In this document: one piece after another, positions 57,872-64,000 of the stretch
Layout: every line of letters starts with the position of its first letter
How positions within the stretch are numbered: position 1 is the stretch's first letter
DNA from: Crossiella equi
GTDB taxonomy: Bacteria; Actinomycetota; Actinomycetes; Mycobacteriales; Pseudonocardiaceae
Assembly (NCBI RefSeq): GCF_017876755.1
Contig: NZ_JAGIOO010000001.1
Coordinates: forward strand, 6,185,786-6,249,785
Direction: 5' to 3'
Length of the DNA stretch: 64,000 nucleotides
The notes under the pieces: generated by a model
What the model saw: only the letters and a program-made list of their open reading frames with translations
Databases searched by the model: none
What the model was told of the DNA's origin: nothing
Position numbers and translations under genes: made by a program

Positions 57872-59260
57872 TCAGGACACCCCGCAGGCGGCCGCACCGC
57901 GGAGCGTGCCGGTGCGGAAGGTGCCGACCCGCTCGAACCCGGTGGCCAGGCCGTGGCCGCCGGTGTCCCGGGAGGCGTAGTCGAAGCCGAGCAGCACCTG
58001 CACGGCCTCGTCCAGGTCCCCGGGAGACAGGCCGAAGGAAGTCTCCGAGGGGTGCAGCACCGAACCGGTGTAGGCCCCGGCCAGGCACAGCGCGGTCTGG
58101 CCCGAGGGCGGGTCGCCGACCGGTCTGCCGAGCGCGGCCAGGGCGGCGATGCCGTAGCGGGTGGCGAGCAGCGTGCCGGTGGCGTAGTCGCCGATCTCGG
58201 TGTGCAGCTCGCCCGCCCGGGTGGCGTCCAGCGCGACCGACCCGTCCTGGCAGTAGGCGATGGGGCCCTGGTCGCCGGGCCCGCAGTCGCCGCTGATGGT
58301 GCCGCGGGCGAGCAGCGGGGCCCGCCAGGTCTTGCCCGCGCGGGTGACGAGCCCGCCGAAGAACTCGGACATGTTCGGGGTGATCGCGTCGAGCATGTCC
58401 TTGAACGGCAGGTTGCCGCCGCGGGCGTGGTCGACGAAGTCGGTGAAGGCCCGCTGTGTGAACTGCCGGGTCCGCATGGTCATCTGCCCGCACAGCCCCG
58501 GGCCCTCGCGGTAGCCGTCCTGGAAGGCGGACACCCGGTCGAAGGCGTTGCCGTGCGCGGAGTCGTCGGTCTCCGAGGTGCCGACGGGGTCGCGGAAGCT
58601 GATCAGCGCCCGCAGCGCGGAGTCGAGCTGGTCGGCCCCCACCCGCAGGTGCGGTGCCTTCCCGTCGCTGACCCAGCGCACGAACGACCCGGCGTAGCAG
58701 TCGGCCATGGCCTCCATCAGGATCGTCGGGTACAGCTCGGGCTGCTTGCGCTGCTCCTCGGCCCCGACCCCGGCCCGGTGGTGCACGGCGTGCCCGACCT
58801 CGTGGGCCAGCACGAGCACCACGGCGGCCTCGCCGTACTTCTCCCGCAGCCAGGGCAGCAGCGCCGAGCGGTCCCAGGCGATGGCGTCCACCGAGGCGCA
58901 GTAGAAGGCGTTGCCCTCCACCTCGATGGCCTGCGAGGCGCACGGCGGTGGCTTGGCCCCCCGGTCGGTGGTGTCCACGGAGTAGAAGCCCCCGGCGAGC
59001 TCCTGCCAGGGCCTGCCGAACGTGGCGGGGTAGGCCTCCCGCCAGTACGCCCCGATGTCGGTGACCGCGGTGGCGGCCAGCCGGTCGATGAGCCCGCCGT
59101 CGCTGCCCTTGACGAACCCGGGGTCCACGGCCACCGAGTCGGTCGCGGCCACCGGCGTGCCCGTCACGGCCGTGCTGCACGCACCGACCACCACCGTGGT
59201 CAGGAGGAGCACCGCGAGCGATCGAACCGGCCGATGTCGCCGCTGAGGAGGCCGCACCAC
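57872..59260 (-). CDS. HExxH zinc metallopeptidase-like lipoprotein (paralogue)
   Basis: About 462 aa. Lipobox VVGAC. VLAHEVGHAVHHRAG is the zinc motif and MEAMADCYAGSF holds the third ligand. SVDAIAWDRSALLPWL and HGNAFDRVSAFQDGYREGPGLC line up with the neighbour. Both copies keep the active-site residues, so both may be active, with different specificity. Start is GTG 59260 or 59257; neither has a good ribosome site. About 148 bp separate the two genes, so they may have separate promoters. Confidence 0.85.
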   Translation of the reverse strand: MVRPPQRRHRPVRSLAVLLLTTVVVGACSTAVTGTPVAATDSVAVDPGFVKGSDGGLIDRLAATAVTDIGAYWREAYPATFGRPWQELAGGFYSVDTTDRGAKPPPCASQAIEVEGNAFYCASVDAIAWDRSALLPWLREKYGEAAVVLVLAHEVGHAVHHRAGVGAEEQRKQPELYPTILMEAMADCYAGSFVRWVSDGKAPHLRVGADQLDSALRALISFRDPVGTSETDDSAHGNAFDRVSAFQDGYREGPGLCGQMTMRTRQFTQRAFTDFVDHARGGNLPFKDMLDAITPNMSEFFGGLVTRAGKTWRAPLLARGTISGDCGPGDQGPIAYCQDGSVALDATRAGELHTEIGDYATGTLLATRYGIAALAALGRPVGDPPSGQTALCLAGAYTGSVLHPSETSFGLSPGDLDEAVQVLLGFDYASRDTGGHGLATGFERVGTFRTGTLRGAAACGVS

Positions 59261-59875
59261 ACCATTGTGCCGAGAACCCCCGGCCTTGTGGCCGACACAG
59301 CCAACCCGAACCGAGATCGCGACCTTTCTTTCGGTCGGGGCGGGACCCCGCAAGCGGCGCAAGGACATCGGCGGGCCCGGCCGCCAGCCGCCCGCCGGGC
59401 AGACTGGCAACGGTCACTCCGTCGACCTGCGTTCTGTCGATCTGCGCCGTCGTCGAGGCCGAAGGTCCTGCCTTGCCCGGCCACCTGGCTTCAGCGCTGG
59501 ACCCACCTGCGGCACAACGCCATCGAGCGGGCATTCGACCGCGTGGGGCGAGCACGCCTTGACCTGCCTCTGCGGCCTTGTGCTCACCTCAGCGAGCACG
59601 GCCCTTCCCGCCGTGCCGTCGCCAGCGTCTTGGAGACCGCCTTGTCCGGGCTGGCTGTGGGGCCAGTCCGGCTCAACGGGCCACGGTCGACCTCCGGGGG
59701 TGCGGTCGGTGACCGCGATGGGCGTCGGCGGTGCCGGGGACCACTCCGGCTCGCCCCGCGAGGCGTGTTGGCGATTGTGCGGTCCAGGCTGTGCTGCCCG
59801 GGCCACCGCGGGAGTTGTTCGTGGGCGGTTTCCGGGGCGGTGGCGTTCTGGCGGCTGCGGCGGCCTGGTGGCCGG
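59261..59875. other. 615-bp intergenic region without a supported gene
   Basis: Open frames cross it on both strands but none shows a recognisable domain, ribosome site or consistent codon use. It lies between the metallopeptidase gene start and the end of the monooxygenase gene. It may hold degenerate coding sequence; one plus-strand frame has short patches such as WLQRWTHLRHNAIERAFDR, but I cannot assign it. Confidence 0.5.
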
Positions 59876-61525
59876 TCAGGCGGGTTGGAGGACCTCCTCT
59901 CGGCGCAGGAGGTGGCGGAGGGCGGCGAGGAGGGCGGCGGTCGGATCCGGGGGTGGGGTGTCGCGGCGCCAGGCCACGAAGCCGTCCGGGCGGACCAGGA
60001 GCGCGCCGTGCGGTGGAAGGTTCGTGGTGGTGAGCCACCTGCCTTCCGGGTCCTGGGTGGGGCCCTCCTCTCGGGTGATCATGTGGGCGGTGACCGGCAG
60101 GCCCAGGGCGGTGGTGGCGGTGGCCGCGGCCGCACGCCAGTGGTGGCCTTCCGGACCGGTGAGGACGGTGAACTGGGTCGCCACCAGGTCGAGGGTGGAG
60201 ACCCGGGTGCCCTGGTGCCGCACCCACACGTGTGGTGCCCGGGTGCCCGGGGTGCCGTCCAGGACCACCTCGGTCAGGGAGGGCAGTGCGGTGCGCGGGT
60301 TGATGACCGCGCCCTCGGCGTAGTGGTGGCCCACCTGCGCCACCAGGATCTCGGCGATGCCGAGCGCGGAACGTTCGGCGACCTTGCCGAAGTCCCAGTG
60401 CAGCCGCATGTTCGTCCCGCGCAGCAGCACCTGCGCCATGGTGAACTCGGCCAGCGGCCTGCGTTCGGCGTCGTAGCTGTGCAGCAGCTCCGGACCCGCC
60501 CGGCCGGTGAGGACCAGCGCCAGTTTCCAGGCCAGGTTGTCCGCGTCGGCGATGCCGGTGTTCAGTCCGAAGCCGCCGACGGGCGGCAGCACGTGTGCCG
60601 CGTCGCCGACCAGGAACACCCTGCCCTCGGCGAACTTCCGGGCGACGAGTGCCGAGGAGCCCCACGGCAGCGCGCTGAGGAACTCCACGTCGACGTCAGC
60701 CCGGCCGATCGCCTCCCGCACCAGCTCCACGCACCGCTCCGGCGGGAAGTCCTCCGGCCGCTCACCCGCGTCCGGGTCGTAGCGGACGTGGAAGGCGTGC
60801 CGGTGCTGACCGTCCACGGCGAACAGCAGACCGGAGGACCGCGGGTTGCGGATGTCGTGCATGCTGCCGGGCCGGTAGGACGGCAGGTGGCGCAGATCGG
60901 CCCGGAACAGGATGTTCATCATGTGGCTGCCGAACGAGCCGGGGCCCGTGGTGCCGATGCCGCACCACTGCCGGACCGCGCTCCGCGCCCCGTCCGCGGC
61001 GACCACGTAGCGGGCGTGGACCACGGCCTCCGCCCGGGTGTCGCGGTTGACCAGGGTGACCAGCACGCCGTCCTCGTCCTCGGCGAGGGCGCTCGCCTCG
61101 ACGTTGAAGCGCACCGTGGCGCCCCGGCCCACGGCGGCCTCGAACAGCACCGGGTCGAGCTGATCCTGCGCGCGGTCGCCGCCACTGGCCGGGCTGATCG
61201 CGGCCGACTGCCGTTCGAGCCGGTCCCAGTCCGCGCGTGCGGTCGGCGGTGGTGCGGACGGAGCGGGGTCGGCCAGGGTGCTGACCTGGACGCGGCCGGT
61301 CGGTGGTGGTCGTTTCGGGGTGTGGTGGAGGGCGGGCTCCACGCCGGCCGCGCGCAGCGGTTCGAGCCCGCGCGGGCCGACGCCGAGCGCGCGTGGGTGC
61401 GTGGACAGGGCCGCACGGCGTTCCACCACCAGGGGTGTGAGGCCCTGGGAGGCGAGGAAGAGCGCGGCCGACAGCCCGACCGTGCCGCCACCGACCACCA
61501 GTACGTCCACGTTTTTGGGTGTCAT
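59876..61525 (-). CDS. FAD-dependent aromatic monooxygenase (PheA/TfdB family)
   Basis: 549 aa. FAD motifs: GGGTVGLSAALFLASQGL, VVAADGARSAVR (DG), and GRVFLVGDAAHVLPPVGGFGLNTGIADADNLAWKLA (GD). A C-terminal thioredoxin-like domain (RHQGTRVSTLDLVATQFTVLTGPEG) is typical of phenol hydroxylase-like and polyketide-tailoring oxygenases. It probably hydroxylates an aromatic compound or inactivates a drug. GGAGGATCGG precedes the ATG. Divergent from a TetR gene with 20-bp repeats between, so probably inducible. Confidence 0.93.
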   Translation of the reverse strand: MTPKNVDVLVVGGGTVGLSAALFLASQGLTPLVVERRAALSTHPRALGVGPRGLEPLRAAGVEPALHHTPKRPPPTGRVQVSTLADPAPSAPPPTARADWDRLERQSAAISPASGGDRAQDQLDPVLFEAAVGRGATVRFNVEASALAEDEDGVLVTLVNRDTRAEAVVHARYVVAADGARSAVRQWCGIGTTGPGSFGSHMMNILFRADLRHLPSYRPGSMHDIRNPRSSGLLFAVDGQHRHAFHVRYDPDAGERPEDFPPERCVELVREAIGRADVDVEFLSALPWGSSALVARKFAEGRVFLVGDAAHVLPPVGGFGLNTGIADADNLAWKLALVLTGRAGPELLHSYDAERRPLAEFTMAQVLLRGTNMRLHWDFGKVAERSALGIAEILVAQVGHHYAEGAVINPRTALPSLTEVVLDGTPGTRAPHVWVRHQGTRVSTLDLVATQFTVLTGPEGHHWRAAAATATTALGLPVTAHMITREEGPTQDPEGRWLTTTNLPPHGALLVRPDGFVAWRRDTPPPDPTAALLAALRHLLRREEVLQPA

Positions 61526-61535
61526 CCGATCCTCC

Positions 61536-61575
61536 GTTGGGAACACTGTGCCCGAGTTGGCAACAGCGTGCCCGA
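61536..61575. promoter_or_regulatory. Two tandem 20-bp repeats, probable TetR operators
   Basis: GTTGGGAACACTGTGCCCGA and GTTGGCAACAGCGTGCCCGA, directly adjacent, 17 of 20 identical. The first also reads as an imperfect 15-bp palindrome GGGxACACTGTxCCC. They sit 11 bp upstream of the monooxygenase start and 41 bp before tetR. Confidence 0.65.
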
Positions 61576-61616
61576 GCGCTACTGTGATGTCAACCCGGCA
61601 GGACTGAGGACGAGAG

Positions 61617-62345
61617 ATGACTGGTAGCGACGCCGCACTGCCCAGGACGGACCTGGTGTGGACCCGCCTCCCCGTGGAGCGGGTCTCGCGCCCGGCCCTG
61701 ACCGTGCAACGCGTGGTCGAGGCGGCGGTGCGCCTGGCCGACGCGGAGGGGGTGGACGCGGTGTCGATGCGGCGGATCGCCACCGAGACGTCCACGGGCA
61801 CGACCTCGCTGTACCGGTTGTTCAACGGCAAGGAGGACCTGCTGGAGCTGATGGTCGACGCGGTTTACGGCGAGTCGCTGCTGCCGGAGCTGCCCTCCGG
61901 CGACTGGCGCGAGGACCTGCGGCTCGTCGGCGTGGAGAGCAGACGCCTGATGCTGCGCCACCCCTGGCTCGCGGCGGTGCTGGGCAGCCGCCCCCCGATC
62001 GGCCCGAACGCCCTGCGCCACATGGATTTCGCCCTGGCCGCCGCCCGAGGCGCCACCGACGACGCCACCCAGGCCTGCGGCCTGGTCGACGCGGTGTCCA
62101 GCCTGGTGATGGGCAGTGTGGTCTTCGAGGTCGCCGAACTGGAGGCGCAGCGCCGCACGGGCCTCGACGAAGGAGAGTGGCGCCAGATGGTGGGGCCCTA
62201 CCTCAGCCAGGTGGTGGCGAGCGGCCGCTACCCGGAGGTCAACCGCCGGGTTCTGGAGGCCGAGGACCGGACCCATGACCAGCAGTTCGAACTCGGGTTG
62301 GGCTTGTTGCTGGACGGCATCGCCACTCGGCTCGGGGCCTCGTAG
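61617..62345 (+). CDS. TetR-family regulator
   Basis: 242 aa. After about 28 residues comes the TetR_N HTH: VVEAAVRLADAEGVDAVSMRRIATETSTGTTSLYRLFNGKEDLLELMVDAVYGE. The C-terminal domain (TetR_C-like, WREDLRLVGVESRRLMLRHPWLAAVLGSRPPIGPNALRHMDFAL) resembles regulators of drug or aromatic oxygenases. Divergent from the FAD monooxygenase, its likely target. ATG 61617 with GAGAG close before it. Confidence 0.92.
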   Translation: MTGSDAALPRTDLVWTRLPVERVSRPALTVQRVVEAAVRLADAEGVDAVSMRRIATETSTGTTSLYRLFNGKEDLLELMVDAVYGESLLPELPSGDWREDLRLVGVESRRLMLRHPWLAAVLGSRPPIGPNALRHMDFALAAARGATDDATQACGLVDAVSSLVMGSVVFEVAELEAQRRTGLDEGEWRQMVGPYLSQVVASGRYPEVNRRVLEAEDRTHDQQFELGLGLLLDGIATRLGAS

Positions 62346-62857
62346 CCGGGCCGAGAGGACTGCGGGGGCGCGCACGAAACCGCAGGGGTCGGACCGCTCG
62401 GGGGCCGGGGCACGGGGTGCCGTGGAAGTGGGCGGCTGTGGTGGGGCTGGCCGCTGGTGGTGGGGGCTGTGTACCGGGCCAGGGTCGATCGCCGGTGGCG
62501 AAGCTGCGTGGCTGCGGTAGAGCTGTCTGGTGCGGGGACTGCTCGGCTGCCCAACGGCTGAGAGCTGTGGGGCTGCTCGGCTGCGGGGTGGTGCTCGTCC
62601 CTGGGGCTCGATGCCTGCGGCTGGGTGCTGCGCGCCGCAGGCCTCGGTGTCCGCAGGCCTCGGTGTCCGCAGGGCTTGGTGTCCGCAGGGCTTGGGGTGC
62701 GCGGAGTGTGGAGTGGTGGCCGGGCTTGGGCGCAGTGGTGGGACCCGGTGTCGTGGGCTGTGGCTGGGACAGGGGGTGGCTGGCGGGGGGGTGTGGTGGG
62801 GAAGGCTCGGGTTTGCCGTCGTGCGGGCTTGCCCCTGGGTTTCTGGTGGGAGTGGGA
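62346..62857. other. About 510-bp G-rich region without a supported gene
   Basis: The plus strand is strongly G/T-rich with many GGGG and GGCTGCTCGGCTGCGGG runs. A tandem array of four 16-bp units lies at 62637-62700. No convincing reading frame is seen, and the composition is unlike coding DNA around it. Contains the promoter region for the transglutaminase-like gene. Confidence 0.5.
62637..62700. repeat. Four tandem 16-bp repeats
   Basis: GCAGGCCTCGGTGTCC twice exactly, then GCAGGGCTTGGTGTCC and GCAGGGCTTGGGGTGC, directly adjacent within the G-rich non-coding region. Confidence 0.85.
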
Positions 62858-63439
62858 ATGAGGGTTGTCGGGGACGCTGGGGTGGGGGAGTACCTCGGGG
62901 ACGACGAGGTTGTCGACTTCCGCAGTTCGGCCGTGCAACGGGTGGTGCGGGACCTGCCCCGCGCTGGGTACGCGGCGGCCGCGTTCGAGTTCGTGCGCGA
63001 CCGGGTGGGGCATGCCGTCGACGTGGGGGAGCGGCGGGTCACCGTGCGGGCATCGGAGGTGCTCGCCGTCGGCAGCGGGCTCTGTTATGCCAAGGCGCAC
63101 TTGTTCGTCGCGCTGCTGCGGGCCCGCGGTGTGGCGGCCGGGTTCTGCTACCAGCGGCTCGCCGACGGGGAGGGCGGGTTCGCGCTGCACGGGCTGGCCG
63201 CGGTGTGGGTGCCCGGGCAGCGGCGGTGGGCCCGGGTCGACCCGCGCGGGGACAAGCCCGGGGTGCGCACCGAGTTCGACCTCCGCCGGGAGCGGCTGGC
63301 CTACCCGGTGGCCGTCGCGGACGGGGAGGTCGACTACCCGACCGTCTTCGTGCGGCCGCACCCCGTGGTGCTCGCCGCGCTGCGCGGTGCCACCGACACG
63401 CTCGAGCTGTGCGCTGGCGGGTTGCCCGGGCACCTGTAG
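62858..63439 (+). CDS. Transglutaminase-like protein
   Basis: 193 aa. Core motifs of the transglutaminase-like (cysteine protease-like) fold: SGLCYAKAHLFVALLRARGVAAGFCY (catalytic Cys), FALHGLAAVWV (His), RWARVDPRGDK (Asp). Short, with the TG core only. Such proteins may hydrolyse or modify peptide bonds in cytoplasm. ATG 62858; GGTGGGAG a few bases before it. Convergent with glgB. Confidence 0.83.
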   Translation: MRVVGDAGVGEYLGDDEVVDFRSSAVQRVVRDLPRAGYAAAAFEFVRDRVGHAVDVGERRVTVRASEVLAVGSGLCYAKAHLFVALLRARGVAAGFCYQRLADGEGGFALHGLAAVWVPGQRRWARVDPRGDKPGVRTEFDLRRERLAYPVAVADGEVDYPTVFVRPHPVVLAALRGATDTLELCAGGLPGHL

Positions 63440-63459
63440 GCCCGGACAACCCGTCCGCG

Positions 63460-64000
63460 TCAGTTCCCCTCGTACGCCAGCCAGATCACGCCCGACGGGG
63501 GCAGCTGGAGGGCCGCCGAGGCCGGGCGGCCGTGGTGCGGGACCGCCTCGGCCGTCACCACGCCCAGGTTGCCCACGCCGGAGCCGCCGTAGGTTTCCGC
63601 GTCGGTGTTGAGGATCTCCCGCCAGTGGCCGGTCTGGGGCAGGCCGATGCGGTAGTCGTGGTGCGGGGAGCCGGAGAAGTTGGTCACGCAGACCACCGGG
63701 CGGCCCGACTCCGCGTCGTAGCGGAGGAAGCTCAGGACGTTGCCCGCCGAGTCGTTCGCGTCGATCCAGGAGAAGCCCTCCGGGCTGGTGTCCTGGGCGT
63801 AGAGGGCCGGGTGCGCGCGGTAGGCGCGGTTGAGGTCCGCCACCAGCTTCTGCACACCCGCGTGCAGCTCGTCCTCCAGCAGGTGCCAGTCCAGGGACTT
63901 GGACTCCGACCACTCCTGGACCTGGCCGAACTCGCCGCCCATGAACAGCAGCTGCTTGCCCGGGTGCGCCCACATGAAGGCCAGCAGCGAGCGCAGGCCC
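63460..64000 (-). CDS. glgB: 1,4-alpha-glucan branching enzyme, C-terminal part
   Basis: Only the last 180 or so codons are in the window; the gene continues beyond the right edge. [60 protein letters not shown], and [39 protein letters not shown] are typical of the GH13 domain end and the C-terminal beta-sandwich of GlgB. It introduces alpha-1,6 branches into glycogen. Convergent with the transglutaminase-like gene. Confidence 0.93.
   Translation of the reverse strand, partial: GLRSLLAFMWAHPGKQLLFMGGEFGQVQEWSESKSLDWHLLEDELHAGVQKLVADLNRAYRAHPALYAQDTSPEGFSWIDANDSAGNVLSFLRYDAESGRPVVCVTNFSGSPHHDYRIGLPQTGHWREILNTDAETYGGSGVGNLGVVTAEAVPHHGRPASAALQLPPSGVIWLAYEGN

Noticed and set aside
59261-59875. 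Possible degraded transposase or small genes
   Set aside because: Frames on both strands lack ribosome sites, domain matches or codon bias; no inverted terminal repeats seen.
62637-62700. Possible CRISPR array
   Set aside because: Four directly adjacent 16-bp units have no spacers and no cas genes are nearby; it is a minisatellite.
1-64000. tRNA, rRNA or riboswitch
   Set aside because: No cloverleaf, CCA-flanked arm, rRNA core or recognisable riboswitch consensus was found on reading either strand; a covariance search would be decisive.
1-64000. Prophage, integrative element or attachment site
   Set aside because: No integrase, transposase, structural phage gene or flanking direct repeat seen; composition is uniform apart from 62.3-62.9 kb.

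Overview
The window is about 72-75% GC DNA with GTG starts, C/G-ending codons and densely packed genes. It reads as a chromosomal segment of a filamentous actinomycete. DUF3558-type lipoproteins, a large SARP/BTAD-NB-ARC-TPR regulator and the gene content suggest the Pseudonocardiales (moderate confidence). I see no tRNA, rRNA, phage, insertion sequence or CRISPR array. All coordinates come from reading codons and ribosome sites by eye; nothing was searched.

Layout. 0-13.6 kb: a zinc-ribbon P-loop kinase and a zinc-ribbon partner, an SGLT-type Na+/sugar symporter behind LacI-type operators, a DUF3558-like lipoprotein, an aldehyde dehydrogenase, an iron-box-controlled siderophore-binding lipoprotein, a dhaKLM operon whose DhaM carries a fused HPr domain, a second DUF3558-like lipoprotein, and a fused double 3-hydroxyacyl-CoA dehydrogenase. 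13.6-19.5 kb: a secreted GH28 enzyme with a LacI-type operator, small zinc-ribbon and secreted proteins, a double GNAT acetyltransferase, a P-loop kinase, an alpha/beta hydrolase, and an HxlR/SnoaL pair. 19.5-30 kb: a Scy/FilP-like coiled-coil polarity protein followed by C4-CoA metabolism (ccr, mce, thiolase, meaB), with a penicillin-acylase-family hydrolase and a TetR regulator inserted. From memory, a coiled-coil gene next to mce, thiolase and meaB is conserved actinomycete synteny, with icmA somewhat downstream.

30-50 kb: an LtrA-like protein, then a mannose block: lacI-manA-ATPase-permease-binding protein, divergent from a secreted GH92 alpha-mannosidase. Next come a DUF11 protein, a SARP regulator, an ABC-2 exporter whose ATPase lacks its catalytic motifs, a DUF1707/TM2 protein, and a MalEFG-type importer without its own ATPase. 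The importer promoter carries the same operator as the mannose block, so one LacI repressor probably controls both loci. The proposed chain is: GH92 releases mannose, FrcBCA-like and MalEFG-like importers take up mannose or mannosides, and ManA feeds glycolysis.

50-64 kb: a PLP gamma-family enzyme, a SARP gene remnant, DUF3817, MarR, a thiamine-binding protein, an icmA-like mutase gene with a clean in-frame internal deletion, two tandem YqcI/YcgG (GntA-like) genes behind 20-bp iterons, a thioredoxin-TPR chaperone, two paralogous HExxH lipoproteins, a TetR/FAD-monooxygenase divergent pair, a G-rich non-coding stretch, a transglutaminase-like protein, and the 3' end of glgB.

Points most worth following: the icmA internal deletion, the GntA-like pair with its iterons, the trans-acting LacI regulon, the pseudo-ATPase exporter, and a large inverted repeat at 46.7 kb.
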